A stretch of DNA of 14,397 bases from positions 1 through 14,397 of the forward strand of contig WRLZ01000009.1 of assembly GCA_009777365.1 (NCBI GenBank), given 5' to 3'. A program made the translations under genes and the position numbers. Positions 1 through 5,406 of this stretch are shown piece by piece; the first letter of the stretch is position 1, and every line of letters begins with the position of its first letter. The stretch is from Candidatus Saccharimonadota bacterium. Lineage in GTDB: Bacteria; Patescibacteriota; Saccharimonadia; Saccharimonadales; Saccharimonadaceae. The notes under the pieces were generated by a model that searched no databases, was not told where the DNA came from, and was given only the letters and a program-made list of their open reading frames with translations.

Positions 1-33
1 ACAAGCGCCTACTCTAACTACATTCTCCACAAC

Positions 34-564
34 CTAGCGATTGCCGCCGCCGTGTCGTCCGTTCCCGCCCGAATTGTTCCTGCCCTGATTATGGGTATTG
101 CCATTATTATGATTTTGGTGATTCTGGCCGCTTTGCCTTGGCTGCGGGGTTGGGGTTGGCTGGCTAGGAGCTACTTGCTGCGAATTATGCTGTTGCTGGC
201 TGTTATTTTGTGTCTGGTTATTGTTATGTACTTGAGTCTGATTATGCTGGGGAGCATGTTGAGCTGGCGCGTTTTGTCTCTGACCCTGCGCCTGATCCAT
301 ATTTCGTTGATAATTCTCCTCATCTTGTCTATGCACGCGCTCATTATCATCTCCATTCAGTCTCGGGCAATCTTCGTATCGGTGCGGATAATCTACCCCT
401 CCATGGCGTTCATTATGCCACTCCTCATTATGCCTGGGCTGATGATCCTCCATTCGATAGCCGTTAAAGCCATTGCGGGCAAATGAAACCCCACTATTAG
501 TAATCGCACTAACAGCAATAGCCGTAGTTATTACTAAACCTGATATAATAAAATATTTTTTCAC
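34..564 (-). CDS. Secreted His/Asn/Gln-rich low-complexity protein
   Basis: This 176-aa protein of unknown function should be exported. It starts at a GTG codon (562-564) behind a purine-rich Shine-Dalgarno GGAAGGAAG, and a TATAAT-like -10 lies just upstream. Residues 1-30 form a typical signal peptide: MKKY, a hydrophobic core ITTAIAVSAIT, then a polar region with a possible cleavage near SFA-R. Residues 30-80 are rich in His, Arg, Asp and Glu. From residue 90 the chain is almost entirely Gln, Asn, His, Pro, Ser and Gly, ending in a Gly/Arg/His-rich tail. There is no domain, no cysteine framework and no lipobox. Such a chain should be disordered; the many His could bind metals, but that is speculation. 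The plus-strand frame over the same bases is a mirror of this low-complexity coding and not a gene. I am confident it is a gene and have no function for it. Confidence 0.72.
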   Translation of the reverse strand: MKKYFIISGLVITTAIAVSAITNSGVSFARNGFNGYRMEDHQPRHNEEWHNERHGGVDYPHRYEDCPRLNGDDNERVHRQDEENYQRNMDQAQGQRQNAPAQHAPQHNQTQVHNNNQTQNNSQQQHNSQQVAPSQPTPTPQPRQSGQNHQNHNNGNTHNQGRNNSGGNGRHGGGNR

Positions 565-637
565 TTAACTTCCTTCCTTCTATAAATTATATCACAAAAA
601 CATCCAAAAATCCACATCAAATTCCATAAATTGCCCC

Positions 638-916
638 CTATTTGTCTTTGGTAATATAAAAATTATCAGGATCAGTGTCGTTTTTCGCCATCTCCATGAA
701 GATCTTTTCTTCTTCAGGCATACAAGTGCCATCCACTACATGAATTATATATTTTTCATCATTCACAAAACGCTTGAACGTCTCGTCGTCTCCTGTAGTT
801 ATCGCCCTAATAACAGTACCCTTGTCGTCGTTGCCGCACAAGAATATCTTACTGGCAACCTCAACATCCGGATTATCGCTAGCGTGCACATGCACTTCCC
901 ATTTGGTAATCTTCAT
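638..916 (-). CDS. Small acidic protein of unknown function
   Basis: A 92-aa cytoplasmic protein, acidic overall, with no signal peptide or membrane segment. The ATG at 914-916 follows AAGGAAG at good spacing. The sequence alternates short beta-like stretches (KWEVHVHAS, KYIIHVVDG) with charged turns, ends in a C-terminal NFYITKDK, and has two cysteines (in FLCGND and GTCMPE) that do not form a recognised metal site. I do not recognise the family. It sits between the secreted protein downstream and tRNA-Ser upstream on the same strand. No terminator is clear between it and the next gene, so the two may be co-transcribed, although a TATAAT lies between them. Confidence 0.7.
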   Translation of the reverse strand: MKITKWEVHVHASDNPDVEVASKIFLCGNDDKGTVIRAITTGDDETFKRFVNDEKYIIHVVDGTCMPEEEKIFMEMAKNDTDPDNFYITKDK

Positions 917-994
917 AATATACTTCCTTTCCGTGATTATATCTCGCTCATGCTTGGCGAAAGTTAGTGGATCTTTTGCGACAATATTCCCTTG

Positions 995-1082
995 TGGCGG
1001 AAGAGAGAGGATTCGAACCTCCGTTGGTTTTACCCAAACACGATTTCGAGTCGTGCGCCTTCAACCACTCGGCCACTCTTCC
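995..1082 (-). tRNA. tRNA-Ser (CGA)
   Basis: The 5' acceptor GGAAGAG pairs with CTCTTCC, and the G discriminator is followed by an encoded CCA (995-997). The anticodon arm CACGA-CTCGAAA-TCGTG gives anticodon CGA. There is a long class II variable arm, and the T-loop reads TTCGAAT. All parts fit a serine tRNA. Confidence 0.96.
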
Positions 1083-1126
1083 TTACTGTTTATTCTAGCA
1101 TAAACCCCTCATTTTCACAAGGCAAC

Positions 1127-1282
1127 CCCACGAAAACCGTGCGAGGCATAGGCCTGACCGGTATAGCTATATATGCACTCAACCCCTGCGCCAACCAGGT
1201 TAGCCGACTGACCTCCACGCCTGAACCATTGACGCGCACTGGAATTAACAGAAGCTACTTGCGCCCCCGACCACCCAGAGGA
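1127..1282 (-). repeat. DGR-type variable-region cassette 1 (full length, open frame)
   Basis: Read on the minus strand, the copy opens with TCCTCTGGGTGGTCGGGGGC and closes with GGTTTTCGTGGGG. The frame is open from end to end: SSGWSGA, eleven variable residues, W-FR-RGG, then 24 residues including AGVE, then GFRG. This is the pattern of a DGR target C-terminus (C-type-lectin/FGE fold). There is no start codon or ribosome-binding site, so it is not a gene by itself. It lies about 45 bp from the 5' end of tRNA-Ser. Upstream of the 5' boundary is AATACTCGA, also found next to cassettes at 2582 and 3754. The pattern and boundaries are seen directly; the DGR link is inference. Confidence 0.75.
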
Positions 1283-1313
1283 TTCGAGTATTGCTAATTA
1301 AGAGACATAGTCC

Positions 1314-1346
1314 ACAATAAAAATACGGACACCCATCAGGGTGCCC
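1314..1346 (-). terminator. Intrinsic terminator of the 1375-1743 gene
   Basis: On the minus strand GGGCACCC-TGAT-GGGTGTCC forms an 8-bp hairpin (one G-U pair), followed by GTATTTTTATTG. It lies about 30 bp past the stop codon of the membrane-protein gene. Confidence 0.85.
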
Positions 1347-1374
1347 GCTTCGTCCATTGTTTTTATAAATGCGA

Positions 1375-1743
1375 TTAGCCATTCTGGCTAAGTAATCTTT
1401 TTATTTCATCCGTGTATATTTCGTCATCCCTGCTCCAGAGAAACTGCCGCCCAATCTTCACTATCAGGAATATGCCTGCCGTAGCCAGTATTACCATAAC
1501 CGGCCATCCATCAAGCATTACCTCCCCAAAGAACATCTCGCCAATATTGTTCAGCAGTTTGATTACTCCAGCCCCCAGGCCACCCCAGGCTATTACGGAA
1601 ATATCCGTCCACATTGCTTCACGTCTGCGTTTCGCCCGAAGTTTACTGTATTCCAGTTGCAATCCATTTGCAGCGAACTGAAAATTCGGGGTATTTTTCA
1701 TTCCATTCTTTTGTGAGGTCATGCCGTTTAAACTTTCCAGCAT
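1375..1743 (-). CDS. Two-helix membrane protein of unknown function
   Basis: I start this gene at ATG 1741-1743 (122 aa) because GGAGG lies exactly 8 bases before it; an in-frame GTG three codons earlier would overlap the Shine-Dalgarno. After a polar N-terminus with a basic stretch (KLRAKRRRE), two hydrophobic segments follow: one around ISVIAWGGLGAGVIKLL and one around GWPVMVILATAGIFLIVKIG. The acidic tail ends DEIYTDEIKRLLSQNG. The lengths suggest a small inner-membrane hairpin protein with both ends in the cytoplasm. I do not recognise the family. It has its own promoter (1796-1824), a short leader with a strong 5' hairpin, and its own terminator, so it is a single-gene unit. Confidence 0.75.
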   Translation of the reverse strand: MLESLNGMTSQKNGMKNTPNFQFAANGLQLEYSKLRAKRRREAMWTDISVIAWGGLGAGVIKLLNNIGEMFFGEVMLDGWPVMVILATAGIFLIVKIGRQFLWSRDDEIYTDEIKRLLSQNG

Positions 1744-1751
1744 AATTGCCA

Positions 1752-1824
1752 CCTCCAGCTTAATTTTAGGGACGTTTATACCGTCCCTACGATCTATTCT
1801 ATCACACTTTACCTAAAAAGTCAA
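1752..1824 (-). promoter_or_regulatory. Promoter and 5' hairpin leader of the 1375-1743 gene
   Basis: The -35 is TTGACT (1819-1824) and the -10 is TAGAAT (1796-1801), spaced 17 bp. The first transcribed bases form TAGGGACG-GTATAAA-CGTCCCTA, an 8-bp perfect hairpin near the 5' end, followed by an A-rich stretch and GGAGG. The -35 context CTTGACTTTT recurs at 4305, 5378 and, in the reverse strand, near 1909. Confidence 0.8.
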
Positions 1825-1849
1825 GCGAAGCGCCGCAGGCCCTTTAGGA

Positions 1850-1879
1850 GTAGCTTGGAAACCACGCTTTTCAAGCTAC
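1850..1879. repeat. 12-bp stem inverted repeat
   Basis: GTAGCTTGGAAA and TTTTCAAGCTAC pair over 12 positions (one G-U) around a 6-base loop. It sits between two copies of TTGACTTTT read on the minus strand (near 1815-1824 and 1905-1913), upstream of the promoter at 1796. It may be a regulatory site or the remnant of a duplicated promoter region. Confidence 0.5.
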
Positions 1880-1927
1880 GTTGGCTGTCTTAAATGAAAA
1901 GTCAAGCCAGCCGTACCAGCCCAAAAA

Positions 1928-2386
1928 CTACAACTTAAACAACCTCTCCTCATAATCCAGGGCAAAAAACCGCTTCCCTTTCTGCACCACAGAAAACCCC
2001 TCTTTCTCCAAAAGCTGCCTCTGCGCCTCTACCCCGCCCGGATATTTCTCATTCAACTCCCCATCTTTCTTGAGCGTCCGCCACCAAGGCGTCGGATCCC
2101 TCCCCTCCCGCTCCTCGCTAGCATGCGCCACAATATTCCCGAAAATCCCCGCCGTCATAAAACACGTCCAATCCGCATTATGCCGCTTCGCCAAATATTC
2201 CCGAACCCTATCCATCGTAATAACTTCCCCCTTCGGGATTTTCTTCATAATCTCATCATATTCCAAAGGCGCCGCCACCAACATCCTCGGCCCAAACTTC
2301 TGCGCGAAAGGACAATCAGGAATATCCGCCACATACGGCAAATCTTTGCTATCATTCAACTTCTCATTCCAAGTTTTCTTAGCCAT
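1928..2386 (-). CDS. Alkyltransferase-like protein, MGMT DNA-binding family
   Basis: A 152-aa protein matching the small MGMT-family proteins common in Firmicutes and Patescibacteria that keep the DNA-binding fold of O6-alkylguanine-DNA alkyltransferase without its chemistry. Supporting stretches are EYDEIMKKIPKGEVITMDRVREYLAK, as short blocks EYDEIMKKIPKG and DRVREYLAKRHN (helix-turn-helix region, about residues 42-70), TAGIFGNIVAHASEE (about 78-92) and TPWWRTLKKDGELNEKYPGG (about 98-117, the wing where a true enzyme has PCHRV). There is no PCHR motif, so no methyl transfer is expected. It may flag alkylated bases for another repair pathway. A true alkyltransferase is encoded at 12130. The Shine-Dalgarno is weak (AGGGGATC just before ATG). 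Confidence 0.82.
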   Translation of the reverse strand: MAKKTWNEKLNDSKDLPYVADIPDCPFAQKFGPRMLVAAPLEYDEIMKKIPKGEVITMDRVREYLAKRHNADWTCFMTAGIFGNIVAHASEEREGRDPTPWWRTLKKDGELNEKYPGGVEAQRQLLEKEGFSVVQKGKRFFALDYEERLFKL

Positions 2387-2402
2387 GATCCCCTATTCTT
2401 CC

Positions 2403-2488
2403 TGGTGGGCGAGATGGGGGTCGAACCCATATGACTTTTGGTCAGCGGATTTTAAGTCCACAGCGTATACCAATTCCGCCACTCGCCC
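2403..2488 (-). tRNA. tRNA-Leu (TAA)
   Basis: Acceptor GGGCGAG pairs with CTCGCCC, followed by A and an encoded CCA (2403-2405). The anticodon loop is CTTAAAA, giving TAA. A long variable arm and the T-arm ATGGG-TTCGACC-CCCAT complete a class II leucine tRNA. Confidence 0.96.
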
Positions 2489-2547
2489 TTATGAATAATT
2501 ATACCACGTATAGCCCATATAGCTAAACCCTTACCCCCTATATCCAC

Positions 2548-2582
2548 CCCACGAAACCAACATGCCAGGGCCACTCCTAGGA
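2548..2582 (-). repeat. Miniature cassette 2 (ends only)
   Basis: Only the two ends of the intergenic cassette remain. On the minus strand the copy runs TCCTAGGAGTGGCCCTGGCA then TGTTGGTTTCGTGGGG, about 35 bp. The outside flank ATACTCGA and the inner GGCCCTGGCATG are shared with the fragment at 3735-3754. It lies 60 bp from the 5' end of tRNA-Leu. It looks like an internal deletion derivative. Confidence 0.6.
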
Positions 2583-2612
2583 TTCGAGTATTGCTAAGTC
2601 CAAGAACCTAGC

Positions 2613-2975
2613 CTACGCCCGCCTCCTCTTCTTCAAATAAATATCATAAATCCTCACACTCCCCTGCTTCGCAGCACTAAACTGAATCCGCCTTTTCGTA
2701 ATCTCCAAAATAATCGGCGTATCCTCTATTTCAAGAATCTTACAGATCATCCTCACATCATTACTCGCCGCCATATGCTTAGCAATCCAATCCATATCCT
2801 CAATATTCTCGCACCCCTTCTGAAACTCCTTTGAAAACACAAGCTCAAACGTCTTTATCTCCACATCCCTCGGTCTAAAATTATAATTTCCCCGCACCTC
2901 ATAAGTCTTAACAAAAGCAATACTTTTCGGATCTCTAAGCTCCTCCATACACTTCTTTTTCACTGGTATACCCAT
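2613..2975 (-). CDS. Hypothetical 120-aa protein with attenuated leader
   Basis: A basic, soluble 120-aa protein that I do not recognise. The ATG at 2973-2975 follows GGGGAGG with 5-base spacing, a strong start. The chain shows alternating beta and alpha-like stretches (KTFELVFSKEF, DMDWIAKHMAA, IILEITKRRIQF, VRIYDIYLKKRRRA) and a very basic C-terminus KKRRRA that could bind nucleic acid. There are cysteines at KKKCME, KGCEN and MICKI but no metal-binding spacing. The gene is preceded by more than 200 bases of structured leader with a terminator-like hairpin inside it, so its expression is probably controlled by transcript termination. Confidence 0.72.
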   Translation of the reverse strand: MGIPVKKKCMEELRDPKSIAFVKTYEVRGNYNFRPRDVEIKTFELVFSKEFQKGCENIEDMDWIAKHMAASNDVRMICKILEIEDTPIILEITKRRIQFSAAKQGSVRIYDIYLKKRRRA

Positions 2976-3189
2976 CCTGCCTCCCCTGTCTTTATTTTTC
3001 GGACATCGCGATGCCCTTTCCGGAAGGTTCGGGCCGTGTCTTACTACTAATCCCCGAAAACAAAAAAGGACACCGCGAGGTGTCTAGCCTATAAGCACAA
3101 TTAGAATCCGTAAAGACTTAGTTGGACTTGCGCGGTGTCCTTCTATAGTATCTCCAAATCCTAAATTGTGCTGCTTATAAACTAGACAT
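2976..3189 (-). promoter_or_regulatory. Attenuator-like leader RNA of the 2613-2975 gene
   Basis: Four arms are interlocked on the minus strand. B' (3161-3188) pairs with B (3081-3104): TGTCTAG..TATAA..GCACAATT against its near-complete complement. A' (3131-3140, GGACACCGCG) pairs with A (3068-3077). The A pair and B pair cross each other, so they form either a pseudoknot or alternatives. Part of B (GACACC) can also pair with the adjacent GGTGTC, giving a 6-bp hairpin followed by TTTTTT, a classic terminator upstream of the gene. A third hairpin, GGGCATC-GC-GATGTCC, lies near 3001-3016. The 13-mer CGGCCCGAACCTT (3024-3036) is also found in the leader at 5549-5561. The ligand or signal is unknown. 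Confidence 0.65.
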
Positions 3190-3193
3190 ACTC

Positions 3194-3222
3194 ATTCTAC
3201 CACAACCTCTGCCTCAATACAA
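3194..3222 (-). promoter_or_regulatory. Promoter of the attenuated leader
   Basis: TTGTAT (3217-3222) and TAGAAT (3194-3199) are 17 bp apart on the minus strand. Transcription would begin almost exactly at arm B' of the leader. Confidence 0.6.
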
Positions 3223-3235
3223 ACCCTCTACCTCA

Positions 3236-3254
3236 TCCTCTGAGCTTTTCGCGG
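3236..3254 (+). repeat. Miniature cassette (plus strand, ends only)
   Basis: ATCCTCTGAGC is fused directly to TTTTCGCGG, so the 5' and 3' ends of the cassette touch with the whole interior missing. It is followed by GAACAATGTTATATAACATGAACC, the same 3' flank as the degenerate cassette at 11180-11319, and is tail to tail with the full cassette at 3278-3436. Confidence 0.55.
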
Positions 3255-3276
3255 AACAATGTTATATAACATGAAC
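3255..3276. repeat. Shared palindrome at a tail-to-tail cassette junction
   Basis: GAACAATGTTATATAACATGAACC contains the perfect 14-bp palindrome ATGTTATATAACAT (3259-3272). An identical block lies at 11320-11341, again between the 3' ends of two opposing cassettes. With the flanking TTTTCG and CGAAAA ends, the whole junction is an interrupted inverted repeat of about 40 bp. Confidence 0.75.
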
Positions 3277-3277
3277 C

Positions 3278-3436
3278 CCCACGAAAACCCCATATGGAAT
3301 TGCTTGCGCCAGTCGAAACACTGAGCGCCTCTACCCTAGATTGAAGAGAATGAGAAGCTAGAGCGCTACCACCACGCAGAAACCATGAGCTAGCATCATT
3401 ATAGGAAACACTATACGCCCCCGACCACCCAGAGGA
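3278..3436 (-). repeat. DGR-type variable-region cassette 3 (full length, open frame)
   Basis: On the minus strand: SSGWSGA, ten variable residues, W-FL-RGG, 26 residues with RVEA in the place of AGVE, then GFRGG. It is open throughout and has no start codon. The 5' boundary ATCCTCTGGGTGGTCGGGGGC is identical to that of cassettes 1, 5 and 8. It lies 43 bp from the 3' end of tRNA-Cys and is tail to tail with the miniature copy at 3236. Confidence 0.75.
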
Positions 3437-3479
3437 TTTCGTAGAAGGATTATCCGATACCTAGTTTAATATAATTTCC

Positions 3480-3553
3480 TGGAGGCACCTGCCGGAATTG
3501 AACCGGCGTAAAAGGTTTTGCAGACCTCCGCGTAACCACTCCGCCAAGGTGCC
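3480..3553 (-). tRNA. tRNA-Cys (GCA)
   Basis: Acceptor GGCACCT pairs with AGGTGCC. The U73 discriminator typical of Cys tRNA is followed by an encoded CCA (3480-3482). The anticodon loop reads CTGCAAA, giving GCA. Confidence 0.97.
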
Positions 3554-3605
3554 CCATATCTGTATTCTACCACAAACCCCATCTACTTACAACACATCTA
3601 TCCCA

Positions 3606-3705
3606 TCCTCTGGGTGGTCGGGGGTATTGGTTCAGTCTTTCACTAACACTGCCGCCTGGTCTTATCGTGGGGGCTTCTCGGGTAGTGGCGTTCCTAATGT
3701 TTCTT
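3606..3705 (+). repeat. DGR-type cassette 4 (5' two-thirds, plus strand)
   Basis: The plus frame reads SSGWSGV, ten residues, W-SY-RGG and a short variable tail (FSGSG...), then the similarity ends at a hairpin. The GFRG end is missing. It starts 52 bp from the 5' end of tRNA-Cys. The surrounding long open frame from 3498 runs through the tRNA and is not a gene. Confidence 0.65.
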
Positions 3706-3708
3706 TGC

Positions 3709-3754
3709 TGTACTTTCTTTCAAAAGAAAGTACATGCCAGGGCCACCCAGAGGA
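3709..3754. repeat. 11-bp hairpin plus opposing cassette end
   Basis: TGTACTTTCTT and AAGAAAGTACA form a perfect 11-bp stem around TCAA (3709-3734). It is followed at once by a minus-strand cassette 5' end, TCCTCTGGGTGGCCCTGGCA read leftward from 3754. A hairpin of the same design (AGATTTTCTTT..AAAGAAAATCT) sits next to a TCCTCTGAGTGGCCCC end at 11432-11477, so hairpin plus GTGGCCC end is a second sub-type of the element. Confidence 0.6.
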
Positions 3755-3783
3755 TTCGAGTATTGGCTTATCTTAGATCAAAA

Positions 3784-4188
3784 CTACCCCCAAACCGGCT
3801 GCCAAGTCACCCCAAACTTATCCACAACCCACGCCACCTTACGAAACTGCATAACCGGCTCCGGTCCCATCATCACCGTTCCACCCCTCCTAAGCCCCTC
3901 AAAAACCGCATCAAACTCCGCCTCATCCTTACAATCCAAATACAAACTCATCGACCAAGCAAACGGCGGAAGCTCATTCTCCTTCGCCATATCCATAAAC
4001 ATAATCCTCTCCCCAGCGAAACTAAGCTCCCCATGAAGCACCTTACCCTCATCCCCTGGCATCCCTTTCTCAACCCGCACAATCGATGTTACTTTCGCAT
4101 CTGGCAAAACCACAGAGTAAAAATCCATCGCCTCCTCCGCATCTCCATGAAACGTCAAAAACGGCACCAACCTCTGCCTCTCCCCCAT
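3784..4188 (-). CDS. VOC-family (PhnB/glyoxalase-fold) protein
   Basis: A 134-aa member of the vicinal-oxygen-chelate superfamily, PhnB/demethylubiquinone-methyltransferase-like branch (PF06983 type). Typical blocks are LVPFLTFHGDAEEAMDFY at residues 7-24, VLHGELSFAGERIMFMD at about 50-66, SMSLYLDCKDEAEFDAVF at about 78-95, and the closing DKFGVTWQPVWG. These proteins fold as paired beta-alpha-beta-beta-beta modules and bind a metal or small molecule; the substrate of this branch is mostly unknown, so none is assigned. The ATG follows AGGAGG at ideal spacing. A weak promoter (TTGATT, 16 bp, TAATTT) lies upstream on the minus strand. Family call firm, function open. Confidence 0.88.
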   Translation of the reverse strand: MGERQRLVPFLTFHGDAEEAMDFYSVVLPDAKVTSIVRVEKGMPGDEGKVLHGELSFAGERIMFMDMAKENELPPFAWSMSLYLDCKDEAEFDAVFEGLRRGGTVMMGPEPVMQFRKVAWVVDKFGVTWQPVWG

Positions 4189-4304
4189 ACCTACCTCCTT
4201 TTAGTTCATAAATTAAGTATAACACAACGAAAATCAATACCTCCCCCCACCCCTGTTATCCCCGACTTTTTACCCCAAAAACACCACATTTTTGCCCAAA
4301 ACCC

Positions 4305-4333
4305 TTGACTTTTCTTGCAATGTGTGCTATAAT
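4305..4333 (+). promoter_or_regulatory. Promoter of the 4560 gene and its leader
   Basis: TTGACT (4305-4310) and TATAAT (4328-4333) are 17 bp apart, with a TGC extension before the -10. The bases just upstream, GCCCAAAACCC, closely resemble those upstream of the promoter at 5378. Confidence 0.9.
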
Positions 4334-4559
4334 GGAATTGTAAGGTCGCAGAAATGCTACCCTACAAATTAACATTAATAGGTTGCAATCGGACTAAACC
4401 CCCGTATGCATACGGGATATTTTTATGTCAAAAATATCCCGTATGCATACGGGATATTTTTATGTCAAAAATATCCCACACCTACCTACTAACTGTCTGC
4501 ATCTCATAAACTTGGGTGACCATTCCCCTATCCTAACTATCCTTAAGGAGGAAATGAAG
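4334..4559 (+). promoter_or_regulatory. Structured leader with perfect 37-bp tandem repeat (attenuator candidate)
   Basis: The transcript begins with a bulged hairpin GTAAGGTCGC...GCTACCCTAC. After GGACTAA come two perfect copies of a 37-bp unit (4401-4437, 4438-4474) plus CCC. Each unit holds the palindrome CCCGTATGCATACGGG followed by ATATTTTT, which is a terminator layout. The T tract can instead pair with AAAAATATCCC to form GGGATATTTTT-ATGTC-AAAAATATCCC. The two foldings share the GGG and exclude each other. The region then runs about 70 bases, rich in C, to the Shine-Dalgarno. Confidence 0.7.
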
Positions 4560-4742
4560 ATGAAAGAAAAACTCATCAGTCTCTACGGAGAAGAAACCTG
4601 CAACGACGCCCGCGAATTGGTCAAAATCGCACACAACATCAACGAACATATCGCCTATTGGGATTCCATCGGCAAATTCGCTGAGATGATCGCGATTCGC
4701 GATGCCTGTTACAACCTCGCAGACGAACTCCGCGCAGCCTAA
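4560..4742 (+). CDS. 60-aa protein of unknown function under leader control
   Basis: I choose ATG 4560-4562 because GGAGG (4547-4551) is 8 bases upstream; the ATG at 4554 is only 2 bases from it. The product is a small soluble protein, predicted helical (KEKLISLYG, DARELVKIAHNINEHI, IRDACYNLADELRAA) with two cysteines. I know no family for it. It has a consensus promoter, a 226-base structured leader and a strong terminator, so it is a tightly regulated single-gene unit. The size and architecture resemble the unit at 5378-6040, which encodes a membrane protein. Confidence 0.75.
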   Translation: MKEKLISLYGEETCNDARELVKIAHNINEHIAYWDSIGKFAEMIAIRDACYNLADELRAA

Positions 4743-4757
4743 CCCAAGCAACATAAG

Positions 4758-4787
4758 AACCCCGCTTCTACAGCGGGGCTTCTCATT
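4758..4787 (+). terminator. Intrinsic terminator after the 60-aa gene
   Basis: ACCCCGCT-TCTAC-AGCGGGGCT forms a GC-rich hairpin of 7-8 bp, followed by TCTCATT. It lies about 17 bp past the stop codon. The T tail is weak. Confidence 0.75.
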
Positions 4788-4858
4788 GGATTCATCTCCC
4801 AGCACAATAATTGCAACTAAAATCAAACCCCCTTAAGCTAACTTTACATATATAATTT

Positions 4859-4935
4859 TGGTAGCACCAACAAGGATCGAACTTGTGACCTCAGGCTTAT
4901 GAGTCCTGCGCTCTAACCATCTGAGCTATGGTGCC
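4859..4935 (-). tRNA. tRNA-Met (CAT), elongator type or Ile2
   Basis: Acceptor GGCACCA pairs with TGGTGCT (G-U first pair), followed by A and an encoded CCA. The anticodon loop CTCATAA gives CAT. The 1-72 pairing and the lack of three G-C pairs at the base of the anticodon stem argue against the initiator tRNA. A lysidine-modified Ile tRNA cannot be excluded by reading. Confidence 0.92.
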
Positions 4936-4982
4936 ATAAAATAAAACAAGGACACGCCACGCCCAAAGAATATTAAGAAACC

Positions 4983-5059
4983 TGGTGCGGGTTAAGAGAC
5001 TCTAACTCTCGACCTCATCCTTGGCAAGGATGCGCTCTAAACAACTGAGCTAAACCCGC
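4983..5059 (-). tRNA. tRNA-Gly (GCC)
   Basis: Acceptor GCGGGTT pairs with AACCCGC, A73 is followed by an encoded CCA (4983-4985), and the anticodon arm CATCC-TTGCCAA-GGATG gives GCC. Confidence 0.97.
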
Positions 5060-5140
5060 ATGCCTACCCATATTCTAGCACAAACCCTCCCCTTTTTCAA
5101 GCCTCATCCCTACTTCATCTCATTCTAGCCAATATCCAAA

Positions 5141-5302
5141 TCCTCTGGGTGGTCGGGGGCTACAGCTCAATCTTTCTCTGGCAACAATGTATGGATAAGA
5201 CGTAGCGGCAACCCAATAGGTGCCACTAATGCTGGTATCGAGGGTATAGCCAACTCTTCTGGCGGCGCTGCCCCCGCCTACGGTTTTCGTGGGAATCTCT
5301 GA
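5141..5302 (+). repeat. DGR-type variable-region cassette 5 (full length, with stop codon)
   Basis: The plus frame reads SSGWSGA, ten residues, W-IR-RSG, 24 residues including AGIE, GFRGNL and a TGA stop (5300-5302): 53 codons. Three codons before TCC there is an in-frame TAG (5126-5128) and no start codon between, so the piece cannot be translated alone. The retained stop right after GFRG is what one expects of the true C-terminus of a target protein. It begins 81 bp from the 5' end of tRNA-Gly. Confidence 0.78.
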
Positions 5303-5377
5303 AAAATCACCAAATATCTTTACTACTGTAAACCCCTATAAAAACCCTCAAAAACACCCCAAAATAGGCCAAAACCC

Positions 5378-5406
5378 TTGACTTTTCACCCAAAGTATGC
5401 TATAAT
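5378..5406 (+). promoter_or_regulatory. Promoter of the 5604 gene and its leader
   Basis: TTGACT (5378-5383) and TATAAT (5401-5406) are 17 bp apart. The block AAAATAGGCCAAAA precedes it and is repeated exactly before the minus-strand promoter at 13408-13435; a close variant precedes the promoter at 4305. Confidence 0.9.

Noticed and set aside
3068..3188. T-box riboswitch, because GGACACCGCG resembles the T-box block UGGNACCGCG
   Set aside because: Only ACCGCG matches; the UGGN that pairs with the tRNA end is absent, no specifier loop is seen, and the downstream gene is not amino-acid related.
3498..3776. A 92-codon plus-strand open frame covering tRNA-Cys and a cassette
   Set aside because: It runs antisense through a clear tRNA gene and has no ribosome-binding site; only its cassette part (3606-3705) carries a recognisable pattern.
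995..5302. A genomic island integrated at a tRNA gene
   Set aside because: No integrase and no duplicated tRNA 3' end were found beside any of the tRNA genes.
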